A stretch of 64,000 nucleotides of DNA, taken from assembly GCA_950295325.1 (NCBI GenBank), contig OX485809.1:14508001-14572000 (forward strand), written 5' to 3'. The translations under genes were made by a program, and so were the position numbers. Below the pieces are notes generated by a model, which was not told the DNA's origin, made no database searches, and was given only the letters and a program-made list of their open reading frames with translations. The DNA comes from Polytrichum commune (Eukaryota > Streptophyta > Polytrichopsida > Polytrichales > Polytrichaceae). Positions 11,932 to 24,093 of this stretch are shown piece after piece (position 1 is the stretch's first letter; every line of letters begins with the position of its first letter).

Positions 11932-12520
11932 CCCGGGTACGCAACTCCCATATTATACGCAGGGGGCATCGTACTTAAAACGGCTTAAAGGACGGCTTTC
12001 GTAAAAATTATATCAAATTATATCAAATTAAAATGATCAAAAGGTTGGGTGAAGACCAAATTAAATAAAATGAGATGAAAAAAAAGTTGGGTAAAGACCA
12101 AATTAAATAAAATGAGATGAAAAAAAAGTTGGGTGAAGACCAAATTAAATAAATGAGATGAAAAAAAAGTTGGGTTGCATATTTATTAAGCCTCCCATTA
12201 AAATTATAAGCCATGAATAGTTGCCTCCCATTAAAATTATAATTCATTCACAATTTTAAAATTTTATTAAAAAGTCCAAAGAGTTGGGTAGTTTGACCTA
12301 TGGTACATGTATTAAAAAAATCATATAATTAGGTTTTTAATGCAATTATATGCTTCAAAATATATTCATTTCCTATATATAATTACAGTTTTGGATTCCT
12401 TGTTAGAAGGGCTACAAGGGTTTCCTACATTAAAACAAATTGTATCACTCAAGATTGGACTAAAACGCATTATAAGTGATTATAATCATAACCATATAAT
12501 ACGGGAGTTGCGTACCCGGG
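11932..12520. mobile_element. TIR element with 8-bp TSD, 589 bp
   Basis: Flanked by GCATGTCT at 11924-11931 and 12521-12528; U2 and U3 show the uninterrupted site. Terminal inverted repeats begin CCCGGGTACGCAACTCCC and extend, with a mismatch, into a TATTATA stretch. TSD length suggests hAT, although the termini are not the usual CAGGG. It encodes nothing credible. Confidence 0.8.
12044..12168. repeat. Three 42-bp tandem repeats inside the TIR element
   Basis: Unit starts are 12044, 12086 and 12128, each GTTGGGT(G/A)AAGACC followed by an AT-rich half and an A-run. The last unit is 41 bp. A partial fourth copy starts at 12169. Confidence 0.9.
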
Positions 12521-12528
12521 GCATGTCT

Positions 12529-13533
12529 ACCTTAGCAACTAGCAAGTGTGAAGGCATTTGGCTCCGCTTTAAACTAATTTACATACCGTTGCTTGGTAGA
12601 TAAAACAATTACCATGTGTGAAAGCCGCTTAACTAAAGCCTACTCCAAAAACTCCAGTACAAGTTCTTGTAAGTTCAATTTTCAATCCGATTATTTCTCA
12701 TACTCCATTGTAGATTTGCAGCAAATGCAACACAAGCTTTGTTGGGTGAATCTAATTGACAGAAGTTAGAGGACATGCAAATTGAGATTGAATAACATCC
12801 ACACACGTTATTCACTTGACGAGGTGTGTCGGACGCCCCCAAGTCAATCCTTTTGTCGAGGTTGCCCAAACATATTTCATTTGTAATGGAACCTAAACAT
12901 TTTATTTATTAACCCTTACATGCCACCAAGGCCCCAATGGAGGTTTGGAGACAGGAATGATGAAGTATATTGATCTACAAATGATAAGCAATTTATGTTG
13001 ACCAAAAACAATCTCAAAAGAAGGTTACATATCCCAAATATCTGGTGACCTTTAGGGCTTCAGAATGTTGTGAAATACTTAGAATTTGTAGGTGTAGAAT
13101 ATGAAATAGTCTCCACGACTTGAATGAATTCCACTGGAAATGAATTCCATTTGTAAGTTTTTTTATGATTCCCTTATATTTGTTGGAATACGGAAAGTGC
13201 CCATAATGGGTACAACAACCTTAGGTTTGAAAGGCCTCGATGGTGATTGCATTGAAGACTTCGTCCTTACAAGATGCCATAGTTGTCCATGCTTTTCCTC
13301 TGTGCAAGGCATCCCAATTGCACATTTGGCAAAGGCCGACGTAGTATGTATGATACCTATCCCATGCGCAAGGAGGCACTTCATTCATGCTTACTTGCAC
13401 AAGATTGGGCATTTATATTTATCATTTGTATATGATCTCTATTTTAAAAACGTCCCTTGAGACTTTATTATGGGTTTTATTTCATTTGCGGGTCATTAGT
13501 TTAGGGAGCTTCCATAAATGTTTAGCATTAAAT
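12529..13533. other. Non-coding end of U1
   Basis: Shared with the ends of U2 (23265-24074), U3 (35620-37052) and U4 (59960-61761). A minus-strand open frame around 13163-13384 resembles ones at 23725-23919 and 36668-36877 but shows frame changes between copies. No supported gene. Confidence 0.5.
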
Positions 13534-15130
13534 AGCAACAAGTAATGATAGCAAGGGGCAAAGAGAGGCATGGACGCTAGGGGTAAGCCAACATACTGGA
13601 ATCCAAGTTAGGTGTGCATATTCCTTGACCAGATCATGATGACCATTGAAACCAAAATGAAGGATACATTGCACGATCCAAAGCCTTCAATGTAGTATTT
13701 ATTTATGTTAAATGCATCTCCTTTATTTTCCTTGGTTATTCCATTGCTTCTTGCATGCATGTATTTCTTTCCCTTGGAATAAATAGTCATGATCTTGGAG
13801 GTTACTTTACCTTACAAGAGCACAAAACATAAGAGGCAATGGAAGATCCAAGGGAAATTACTGCATGAGAGAGATAGAGAAAGACCCTAACTTCTACGGG
13901 ATCAATCTAGATCTAACGACCAATCTATCCCCTTGAACACGAACGGAGGCCACTAGTTTAATTAATTAAATAAATGTAATTACTGGAATGAATTGGTTCA
14001 GTTAATTACTGGAAGTAATTGAATTTAATTACAGTAATTAAAAATTATAATTAATTAGTCTTACTTAATTTGGTAAGCACACTTTTCTGATTTATTTGGG
14101 CTTAAATAGGATTCATCAGAATTAATTAGACTTAATGACATTAAATCACACTTAATTGGTTTGAATATATATGAATACTTGTGAAAGTAGGCGGCGTTAC
14201 TAAAATATTATAAAATATACATACTAAATCAGCACACTAAATTTAAGTGTCATTTTAGAATGACAAAGACAATTTCAAATGGTAAGTCAAAAAAATTATA
14301 ACCTCAATGTTAATGAGGATTTTGTAATTTTATTTGACCTCCAAGTTGATTACATGCTTCATTGATGGTGTCATTTCCGGAATGAAATCCCAATGAATTG
14401 CTTATTTACTAATTGGAAGTGCACATATATATTGGATTTTAGACCTTGAAGGAGAAGTGCACTCAACATTGGATTTGTAGTCAAGCGGCCTTCAAGAATG
14501 CAAGAGCAATATTTTTTTTGAAGTTGGGCGGGGCGGGTAGCAATTTTCGGTCGGGTTCAGAAATTTCCTTGGAGGCTTGCCCCTTTCTAAGGGGGGGCTT
14601 CCCCATAAAGAAGGATGAAGTTTTCAGTGTCATCCACGAGGCCTTCATCCCCCGAGGGTACGAGTGTGGGAGTTGGTTCACCCTAGCCCCTCGGAGTAGG
14701 CCCTTCTTCACACAACGCCCCCGCCCTTGCGCATTATCTACCACAGTGTCCGGGGAGTATTTTGGGCATAATGGGTCAAACTCCTCAAGTCACATGTTGT
14801 GATCTTTCAGCTTTCCTTTTGTAGTTTGAAGTATATTCCATAGATTCTTCTAGAATGGTGGTTAATTCCCCCTAAGTCTTGAACTTGAACCGATTATTTC
14901 TCAAACTCAACTGTAAGGAGCAGCCGGTTCTCCATTAATCTACCACTAACCACGGGTGCCGTTGTAAAGACAAGCTTTTGGGTCCCCGAGTCACAATAGA
15001 AAGGAAATGCTATTTCATGACAATCGCATGCATGTGGGCCCTTTTACACATTAAATAAATTAGACTAATTGAATCCACTTGCTTTGCTTCGCCACTCTTC
15101 TCCCCACTCTTCCCCTCTCTGTCGCACGCC
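13534..15130. other. Non-coding leader of U2 with dispersed AT-rich repeat
   Basis: Bases 13534-13956 are the shared unit start. Bases 13957 to about 14690 are an insertion relative to U3; its first 640 bp are the AT-rich repeat also found at 4200-4880 in U1. Bases 14690-15130 are the conserved upstream region of the gene. No gene seen. Confidence 0.6.
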
Positions 15131-15137
15131 TTATAAG
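15131..15137 (+). promoter_or_regulatory. TATA-like box of gene copy 2
   Basis: TTATAAG, 100 bp before the ATG, in the same context as at the other copies. Confidence 0.45.
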
Positions 15138-15230
15138 CAAATCCACGCCTCCACTGCGTCACCAAGTTCCGCTTCCACATCGCGCTTTTGCTGCTTCGGA
15201 GATTAGTTGACTGTGTTGCTACTTGTGGAA

Positions 15231-16601
15231 ATGGAGGGTTGCGATAGTGGCCCTTATGGAGTTGTAAGGCGTCTTATCGATCTTTGCTTTGAGCTGCAAG
15301 ACAAGTGTATGCGGGCCTCCCAGTCGAGGAGCTATGCTCAGCGACGTGATCTTTCAAAATTGCGAGAACAGACTCTTCAAGGCGTTTTGGGAAACGTCCT
15401 GGACTCTCCTCATATATGTAATCTTATCGATTCTATATACTCCCTCCTAATGCAAAATTCCGAGTTGGAACGAGATGTCCTATTAAACGGAATCAGAGAA
15501 TGCTTTTACGAGATCGAGAAAATCATTGCAACTTTAGTAAATGATGTACGCGAAGCATACGCCCTGGTAGTGGCGGCAGTTGTCCTGCTCTCTTATGTAT
15601 ACTTGTATCTCACAGGCTGTGGCGGGTGGGATGCTTCTAGAGCAGTGTCATCTGGGTCGTTAGATTATAGGGACACTTACATCGCCATAGTTCTCTTCCG
15701 AGGCGCCTACGTTTGGATTAAGTTCAGAGACGTTGCTCCTACTAAACGTATTCCCGCAGGAGCGGTACAACAAATAAGAACCTCATGCAAAGATGGTCAA
15801 ATCAAAGAGAAGTACGAGCCGCGGTTCAAACCTCGGAAGGAGAATGGCGTATCCTTCAACTGGATCTACCTTGGCCGTTTTGATTCGTCTGCTGATGCAG
15901 AAGTCGTGTATCGGATGGCTGCCTCGTGTTATGATTACGGCAAGGGTTACGGTACTCCTCTGGACCTTGCAGGAGATGGCCGCGAGTTCTTCACCATTAT
16001 TCCAGAGTTCACTTCGGCAGAGAAAACCCTGTCGGGCAAGGCGAAGCAGGAATTGGTGAAAGAGCGAGTGCAAGAGCTTTACGAACGCTACAAAACAAAG
16101 AAGGATGCCCTAAACCTGCCGCCGACCTTACTTGGAGCGAATTTGGAGCAGGAGCTTCAAAATCGCCGTCTCCAATCGGAGATTATGAATGAGCAACAGC
16201 AAAAGGAAGATCTCACGCGTCAGCTACAACTGTCTCAGATTCTTCAGCAAGCGCAAATGATCCAAATTCAAAACTTACAGCGCCAAGTCCAAGATCAGCA
16301 AGCACAACAGTTCCAAATTCAAGGCTTACAGCTCCAGGTTGAAGACTTACAGCGCCAAGTCCAAGATCAGCAAGCGCAGCAGAATCTCCAGCAACCACAG
16401 CAGTTCCTAGTCCCAAACTTACAGCCCCAACCCCAACTCCCACATCTTGAGCAACAACAACGTGAGGAGGAGCCGTTGACTATTGAGGAGATTTGGGACG
16501 AGTTGTTGGGCACGGAGCTATCTCCAGAGGAGGCCGGGTTTGCGGCGGACTCCACAAACTTTTGGAGGGATATCCAAGTCATGGATGAAACCACAACGTA
16601 G
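15231..16601 (+). CDS. AP2-like domain, Gln-rich coiled-coil protein, copy 2
   Basis: Intact 456-codon paralogue of the gene at 1590, the same length and almost the same protein. The ATG at 15231 is in the conserved GGAAATGGAGGG context. It shares the N-terminal helical part, hydrophobic segment, split AP2-like domain (FRGAYVWIKFRD and WIYLGRFDSS), Gln-rich coiled coil and acidic tail. Differences from copy 1 are scattered substitutions, for example Cys for Phe at residue 4 and ELSPEEAGFAAD in the tail. There are no indels, so the frame has been kept despite divergence of surrounding non-coding DNA. The 3' flank resumes shared sequence at once, with a pair of U2-specific changes from 16797. 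Confidence 0.8.
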   Translation: MEGCDSGPYGVVRRLIDLCFELQDKCMRASQSRSYAQRRDLSKLREQTLQGVLGNVLDSPHICNLIDSIYSLLMQNSELERDVLLNGIRECFYEIEKIIATLVNDVREAYALVVAAVVLLSYVYLYLTGCGGWDASRAVSSGSLDYRDTYIAIVLFRGAYVWIKFRDVAPTKRIPAGAVQQIRTSCKDGQIKEKYEPRFKPRKENGVSFNWIYLGRFDSSADAEVVYRMAASCYDYGKGYGTPLDLAGDGREFFTIIPEFTSAEKTLSGKAKQELVKERVQELYERYKTKKDALNLPPTLLGANLEQELQNRRLQSEIMNEQQQKEDLTRQLQLSQILQQAQMIQIQNLQRQVQDQQAQQFQIQGLQLQVEDLQRQVQDQQAQQNLQQPQQFLVPNLQPQPQLPHLEQQQREEEPLTIEEIWDELLGTELSPEEAGFAADSTNFWRDIQVMDETTT

Positions 16602-16796
16602 GAAGTCAGCAGCCGATTTCGGAGACAATGTCCATACCTGGGCACTCAATTTGCGTTGCTTATCGCCCCAGATTTCAAGTGGTGTACATATGAATTAGGG
16701 TTAAGCGGAAAGGGAACGGAGGAATTGAGGAGGATTTAAGGTAGCATATAGGTGGATTACCCCGTTTGGAGTGTAGCCAAAAAGTTTTGGAGGGTT
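16602..16796. other. Shared 3' flank of gene copy 2
   Basis: Non-coding. It contains the GTGTACATATGAATTAGGG site that is the empty counterpart of the hAT-like insertion at 3055-4108 in U1. Confidence 0.6.
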
Positions 16797-17052
16797 TGTC
16801 ACGGTATGTGGCGTCGACAGCCGCACCTTATCCGTTGGGTTTCATCCATCTAGATTTGGATGGATGAATCTTAGTTGTGGAGAGGAAGGCTCCTAAGTGA
16901 GGAGCCTCCTCCTTGGCTTGGCATTCTTGTCAAGTCAAGTCTTGTGAGTGAGTGTGTGGAGAGAGCTTGTGTGAGGGTTTGATTGCATGTCTTTGCAATA
17001 AATCTTGAGTTCTTCTCCCCTTTCTTACAGTCTTGGATTCTCCCGTGGTGCC
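16797..17052. mobile_element. U2-specific insertion of about 256 bp, possible short LTR
   Basis: Interrupts GGAGGGTTCCTTTTAG, which is continuous in U4. It begins TGTCACGGTATGTGG and ends near CTCCCGTGGTGCC. It contains an AATAAA (about 16999) and a perfect 8-bp inverted repeat CATCCATC/GATGGATG (about 16844-16867). The TG start and poly(A) signal suggest a short LTR, but the 3' end and TSD are not clean. Confidence 0.4.
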
Positions 17053-18899
17053 TTCCTTTTAGATTCAGATGCCAACGTGTCTCTTTACTATACACATACA
17101 TATGAATACATTTTGTAAAATTTGTAAATTTGTTGGTCATCTATATATAGTACATGTTCATGACTTATTTTGGCACCCTTGGCTCCTCTCACCACTCGTG
17201 TACGCCCAACTAATTGAAGTTGTAGGCAAGAGCTCAAAACATTTTTCAGGTTTTTGTGGCTTTAGAATGGAGCACAAAGATTCCCTCTCTAATTTGGTTT
17301 AGGTCAGGGACACAAGTGTTGGGAAGTGGAGAATATTTGAAAACTCCTTCAAAATCGACGGTTTTGGTCCCCACTTTTGGTGACTTTATGGTTTATGGTT
17401 GGCTTACTAACACTTAGAAGTTAGGGTCTAGTTGACATTTTTAGGTTGTTACGTGATGTTCATATGCAACGAACATTGTGTCGTGGGCATTTTGTTTGGT
17501 GTAGCAGTATTAAAAGACCGAACGGTTGTCGGGTTTAAGGTTTTATGGGGTTGATGCCTAAGTGGAGGTATATATGTATTCAAAACAGTGTTGCAAGCTA
17601 CAATAGTGTGATTGCTTCCTTCACAACGAATGCAGTATATTAGGTTGTTTCAATTCCCAGGTGGTTGTTGGATTCATGGTGCTTCAACTTGTGATCCCAT
17701 TCATGTTTGTGATTGATGTTTATTAGAAGTTAATAAGACTAGAGATGAGAATGCACAAGCATATTTGAGAGTCTCGGAAATTAATTTGACTAATAGGGAA
17801 ACTTCTATCTTGAAATTCATTCAAGATATCAAGGAGGTTCCAAGAACGAATTTGATTAATCAAGGAGAAATAATCAATGAAGAACATCAAGTGTCCTAAT
17901 TAGAGAAAGGTTGAGCTTGGAGCCATTCAAAGTATACCTGAAAGAAGATACTTATCCTCACCCTTAGAACCAAAGGGAAGTTAGGTTCTCATACTAACAT
18001 ACTAAATCCACCTTCACGTCACTTTAAGCCCTTCATATTGTTTCAAGCACTGATTCATATAGGAATGATGTTCATGTGACCGGTTAGTAGTGGGTTACAC
18101 CATCTAAAGCTAAGGATTAAAGGTGACCTCGACAAAGATGACAAACATAATTGAATAGCTATCTTTTAAATTAATATAAATTAACCACAAATTTTGAGAA
18201 ACACCATTTTGATGCACCAAAAATGCAACCAATAAATTCTAATATAACTAATATATGGGAAACCACATTTAACCAAATAAAACTAGAAATGAGAAAATGA
18301 GAAAAAAAAAAAAAAACCATCTTTGGGTTGACATCGCACTTAAACCTAAATTGCAGAATATGCCCAAGCAATACAATCCACCTTCCTCTAAACATATTCC
18401 TTGATGTGCACCTCTTATCCTTTCTCTCCACTTGTTTCCAATACTCCTTTTGGTCCCAAGCAAGGGTTAGGTAATTCTTACCTGAAAATTTTGCTAAGGC
18501 ATGCATGCACATGCACCATGAGCTAAACTAGTGTAAAAGATGACAAACCAACTAGTACCCCGCATGTGGCTCCGCCCATGGTTGGTTTTTAGATTTTTGT
18601 TGGATAATATATCAACACAAATAGAAATGGGATATAAAGCCTCAATCTCCAATAAGGATCTTTGAATGGATATGACTAAACTCAATTGAAAGAAATCTAG
18701 AATGCTACTCTAAGGATCTAAGAGCCAATAAACGGATTTGTAAATTGGTTTGTTACGCACAACAAAAGAAATTGACTAAATGGATGGAGAATGTCCAAAC
18801 TATTTTGCGGAATTCAAAGGGGTCAAAGAAAGAAGCTAAGCATCTACTTTAGGGAATGTACATCTACTCTAAACCACATTCTTACATTACGTGCTTTAA
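17053..18899. other. Non-coding middle of U2
   Basis: Colinear with 4956-8589 of U1 (without its hAT element), 28290-32160 of U3 and 41830-56630 of U4. It shows the empty site for the hAT element of U1 and the LINE of U4 near 18085-18125. No gene seen. Confidence 0.55.
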
Positions 18900-20160
18900 T
18901 TGAATAAGAAGTATTAATAGGTCCATGTTTCTACTCTTGCTTGTTGATTCCAATTTATTTATTTTTTACACAATTCCATGTGACAAGCTTTGGGAATGCC
19001 TCCAACATTTAGGCGTACCAATACATTTACGACAAGTTGTAAAAGCAATGTCTACCATGGTCTATGCAAAAGTACAAATCAACGGGGATACAGATGACAA
19101 AGTAATGTCCGACCCGGGGTTAAACAAGGATGTCCCCTTTCCCCCACACTATTCGGCTTATACATTGATGAACATGAAAGATATTTTGGATGACACAAAC
19201 AAAGATTCTATGTGTTTAATTAATACGGTGGTTGCCATCCTTCTCTATGTCGAAGATGTTGTTTTGCAGTCTAAATCAAGATTAAGCTTAAAATGACTTC
19301 TTAAGAAACTATTTCAATTTTGCACTTCTTTTAGTCTTGATGTCAATTTATTATGCTCAAGATCATGATCTTCGGTTGCAATGAAAGGAAATCAAACCAA
19401 GAAATATTTTATCTAGGCAAGGACCAAATTGAGATAACCCATTATTATAAATACCTCGGGACTACTCACATGGCCACTTTGAACCATCAAGTAAAAGGCG
19501 AAGGATTATATGAAAGCCTTGATGGGCACCTTAAGGGAGTGGTTGTTTGAATCACATGTTGGGAACTCAAATCACATCCATTCAAGGCTTTGGTGCTCCC
19601 AACTTTTGCATATGGCACTAAAATTTGGGGAGGGGACTTGCACAACTTTCCATGCAATTATATGCTCTTAAGCCAACTATGAGCTTTCAACAACAACTTG
19701 CCCACCTATCCTTCTCTTGGTTAGTGAGTCAAGCGACATCATTCTCCCAACACCTTGTCAAAGAAGGGGCTATCATTTGGCACAAAGTGACAACCAAGTT
19801 GAAGGCACCATGGGGTCTATCTCATTGGGAAACCCATGCCACCCCAACATCAAAAATCACATTTGATGATATCAGGAAGGTTTTTTCTTGCTAAAGTGGG
19901 GAACTCTTTTCCCTCTCTTGCGGAAAAAACTAGATTACCTCCACCTTAAGGATTCTTTGAAATACGAATGTGAATTGTACTTGAAGCAACCACTAACACC
20001 ACCACAACGCAAGATCATTGTTACTTACCGCACACCGAATCATAGACTTGCCATCGAAACTGGATGGTGGACGGTGGAAGATAGTGACTTGCCTTCATGC
20101 ATGTCAACTTTCACAAATAGACACCGCCTTCCAAAGGCATGCTTCACAACAAAGAAGTAA
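18900..20160 (+). pseudogene. Non-LTR reverse transcriptase relic, copy 2
   Basis: Colinear with the relic at 8590. CDKLWECLQHLGVPIHLRQV is readable at about 18980-19040. The YADD position reads YVED (about 19248). The LINE C-terminal stretch with HRLAIETGWWTVED runs to a TAA at 20160. Frame breaks separate the pieces. Confidence 0.72.
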
Positions 20161-22398
20161 TTGCGTAACATAATATAATAACCAAAACCTTGTAGAGAAG
20201 CCACACCCGAATACCTATACCAAACCACCGCCTTCAAATCGAGGCCATCCAAGGGTCGACCACTTGCTAGTCTCCAAATTCCTTCCAAGAGTAAACAATG
20301 AACATGTTCAGCACCACTAATTGGCGCCTCCACACAATTCTTATTCACATGCGTGGGTACTTAATTACCAATCCTAGTTGGTAGCCTACGTGGCATGAAT
20401 TAAGTATGGTGACACTAACTAAGTTTGCCGATCAACCATGCGCCCTGTGAGATGTAGCCCATTTTTTTGTACTTGGGAATTCATGTGAGGGACATTGCTC
20501 ATTTGGCTTCGAGCCGGCAAATCTTAGTATTACATAGTGCCGGCAATCGCCCTCGATTACATAAGGTCATAAAGTAATTCCTTAAGAATTTTGTTGTTGT
20601 TGTGATGGTAACTTTGTAAAGTGGTCAAGAATTATGGGAATTCTTATTGTCTTGGAATTTTGATACTTTGTGAACAAGGGTTTCTACCATAATCTGCAAA
20701 TTGTGCTACTATGCATTGCTTCAACTAAAGAATTGAAGCACGAAGGACGAAGGCAAGTGGGTCTTAAATGGACATTTTTCTCATAGGATATGAAACATGT
20801 GATTAGTGTGAGATGATTAGAAAACCCTAATACTCCATGTAGCCACTTCCTTCATAATCTTCGCAGCACGTATGAAAATCCTAGTCATTGTGAAAGTGAA
20901 GATTCTCAAAGTTATTTAATTCTTATTGTATATGTCCCCCAAATTGTGTTGATTATTGCGTCTAGAATGGTTACTATGATCTCTTTTCAACACATGTTAA
21001 TTTGGTGTTTGTTCTTAGATTCACACTCTATTGTCCATCACTCATACAAAGGTGTCCATTTAAGATCAAACAATGAATTAGTCACATTTACCTTAAAAAG
21101 GAAAAAAGTTTTAGCGTCAACGCAACCTCATACATCTGTAAGTAAGGTAGATATGTGTAATTCCTACATAGCAACACCATGGGGGGAGCGTTGTATATCA
21201 TGTGCAACCCAGGGGTATTTTTGTAGGGGATATTTTTTGATGGCGTGGACTAATTATATGGACCGTTTTGTTACCTAGTTATCTAATCCATGATGCTTTA
21301 AAGGTCTATATGATTATTTACAAATTATGAAAGGGGGCAATTTCCAGCCCCTTAAGATACTATAATAAATTGAGATGAATTACAAAAGTGAACTCCAAAG
21401 ATTAGAGATATAGATACTTCTAACCATTTGAGTGCCAAACACAAAGACTAAGTTATCAAGGAATGGCACTAGGGAACATTGAGTCCAAATGGCAAGTGCT
21501 CTTGTATCGAGGACCATAAATTTTAAACTTCAAATGCTCCATTGTCAACATGAAAATGATTTATCCCATACGGTATATTATATCTAATGAAACAAGATGG
21601 GATATGTTGTAAAGGAAATTATATTAGATATTATCTAGCATGGCATATGTTTTTCATCATATATGTGACCTCTTAAAAAATTCAAACCTTTAGGTACAAA
21701 TCATAAACTACGCTTTACTTTTCTAAGTCACGCCTAGGCAAAGCAATAATGTGGACACCCATATTTGAGTAGTATGTGGCTAGATGTGGATCCAAAAACG
21801 GACACCAAAAAGACAAGTGCTTAAAAGAGGTTGGTGTACATGCTCAAAATATGCTAACCATTTGAGGCTCTATAGTCAACATGATTGGGGGAAGCTATAT
21901 GACCACTTAATGAGCACAAGAATCTTCACGTTTTAAATGGATAAGATACTCATACGAGGTCCCAAAATTATGAGACAAATGGCTACATGCATGACTTGGA
22001 TTTGCTAGTCCTCTTGCACTAATTGCATGTTTCATAGGCTCTACGAGAAGTGGGACCAAAGTGAAAAAGTATCCAAGTAACACACGTCTACCTTAGAAAC
22101 TAGCAAAGTGTGAAGGCATTTGGGTATGCTTTACAAGCTATCCAACATGCGTTTGCTTGCTGCATAAAACGATTACCATGTGTGAAAGCCCCTTAGCTAA
22201 AGCCCGCTCAAGAATCTCCATAGCATATTCTTGCAGGTCTACAAGAAGTGGGACCAAAGAGAAAAAAGTATCCAAATAACACGCATGTCTACCTTAGCAA
22301 CTACCAAGTGTGAAGGCATTTGGGTCCGCTTTAAACTAACATACGTACCATTGCTTGCTAGATAAAACAGTTACCATGTGTGAAAGCCGCTTAACTAA
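20161..22398. other. Non-coding U2 block after RT relic
   Basis: Near-identical to 33421-35610 in U3. It includes a zinc-knuckle-like stretch at about 21778-21822 (CGSKNGHQKDKC in one frame) without a surrounding ORF. No supported gene. Confidence 0.5.
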
Positions 22399-22406
22399 AG
22401 CCTACT

Positions 22407-23256
22407 CACGGGGAGGTCACTTAGTGCATTTTAAAAACGACGTGCGGCATAATATAGGGAGGATTAAAATCATTTGACATAAAAATTATAAAATAATTCC
22501 AAATAATGAAGGGTCCATTAAAAGTACATAAGCCCATTAAAAGGAAAATAGATAGGCATAAAATATGGGCCATTCCCTTTTAGTAGAAATAATATAGGGG
22601 CTGAAAATAAGGATCTTAGGATGTATGTTTAGTAGAATCAATTTCGTACGCATGCCTCACGAGGGATGGATGAAAAATTACTCATCATTCACCCAAAAAT
22701 GGATGAAATTGGAAGCCTAACTCTATGCCCGACTTCTCTTGGTGGTTTTTCTACCCTTCTCTTTTGAAATTCTTCAACCCGATTGTAGGGCGCCCGTTTG
22801 TGCACAACATTTGAGCCTCGCCGTTGTGTTTAGGGTTTAGAATTGCTTGTCGTCATCCTCTTCTCCAATCTTGTGTAGAGTTTTTTAGCCAGGCTGCGCG
22901 ATCATGTTGTGTTCCATCCTAAGTCTTCTTTTTGTATTTTCACTTTAAGTTTTTGTACTTGGTTTTTGCAATGGTACATAATTTTTATATTTTTTTGTTG
23001 CCATGCTTTTCCCATCACTTTTGCATTGCATACATTCTTAAATTTAGTTTTTTTAATTAAAAGGAATATAGACTACAAAAAATTTCAATGACATGGGCAT
23101 TATAAGTAATGGTAGGGTACAAAAAAATAGGCCATTTTAGAATATTATGTAATTATAGGGAGCTTTTAATTCGTGCCTTGGAGGTAAATAGCCCCTAAAC
23201 AAATACCCCTCCGCCGCACGTGGTACACAGAAATCCTACTGAGTGACCTCCCCGTG
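22407..23256. mobile_element. hAT-like element, 850 bp
   Basis: Eight-bp TSD AGCCTACT at 22399-22406 and 23257-23264; other units have the empty site. Its 19-bp terminal inverted repeats begin CACGGGGAGGTCACT and match with one mismatch. There is no transposase and no convincing ORF. Family call rests on TSD length and TIR form. Confidence 0.85.
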
Positions 23257-23264
23257 AGCCTACT

Positions 23265-24093
23265 CCAAAATCTCCGGTACAAGTTCTTGTAAGTTCAATT
23301 TTCAATCCGATTATTCCTCATACTCCATTGTAGATTTGCAGCAAATGCAACACAAGCTTCGTTGGGTGAATCCAATTGATAGAAGTTAGAGGACATGCAA
23401 ATCAAGATTGAATAACACCCACACACGTTATCAAGATTCACTTGACGAGGTGTGTCGGACGTCCCCAATTCAATCCTTTTGTCGAGGTTGCCCAAACACA
23501 TTTCATTTGTAATGGAACCTAAACATTTTATTTATTTACCCTTACATGCCACCAAGGCCCCAATGGAGGTTTGGAGACAAGAATGATGAAGTATTTTTTG
23601 GTTTCTTCTTGTTAATTCCATCCTTTTAGCTATTGCTTAATAAAGAAACATGTGTTTAAATAGCTTTATCCTTTTAATGAGCTTGTCCAATCATAGAAAT
23701 ATAGTGGGGGTATTACTTTCAACCCTACAACCCTAGGTATGAAAGGCCTCCATGATGAAGGTTTAAGAAGGTGTTTGTGATTGCATTGAAGACTTCGCTC
23801 CTTACATGATGCCAAAGTCGTCCATGCTTTTCATTCGTGCAAGGTATCCCAATTGCACATTTGGCAATGGCCAACGTAGTATGTATGTTATCCATCCCAT
23901 GCGCGAAGAGGCTCTTCATTCATACTTGCTCTGCACATGAGCTAGCGTTTATATTTATAATTTGTATAATATCTCTCATTTTAAAAATGTCCAGGGCTAG
24001 GGACTTCATTATGGGTCTTATTTCATTTGGGGGTCATTAGTTTAGGGACCTTCCATAAATATTTAGCATTTAATAGCAACAAACAATGAGAAC
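23265..24093. other. Non-coding junction between U2 and U3
   Basis: Shared with the ends of the other units. A 65-codon minus-strand frame (23725-23919) looks protein-like and is partly repeated in U3, but is broken in U1. Not called as a gene. Confidence 0.45.

Larger units (their letters stand above)
1..13533 (+). repeat. Tandem segmental unit U1
   Basis: First unit of a direct tandem array. Its start, at the CAACAAACAATGAGAACATG anchor, is missing only about 2 bases relative to the same anchor at 24075 and 37053. It carries gene copy 1, an RT relic and three TIR transposons absent from the paralogous sites. Unit limits are set at this anchor for convenience; the true breakpoint of the duplication could lie anywhere in the unit. 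Confidence 0.8.
13534..24074 (+). repeat. Tandem segmental unit U2
   Basis: Second unit, 10.5 kb, in the same orientation. It holds gene copy 2, an RT relic, a 256-bp insertion and a hAT-like element. About 1.12 kb of it (20055-21174) is identical to U3 at a constant offset of 13,260. Confidence 0.8.

Noticed and set aside
14446-14802. 118-codon plus-strand frame in the U2 leader
   Set aside because: It spans the junction between the AT-rich insertion and the gene-upstream region and is absent elsewhere.
23725-23919. Minus-strand frame repeated at 36668 and, broken, at 13163
   Set aside because: It looks protein-like, but the U1 copy changes frame and no start, domain or extension could be found.
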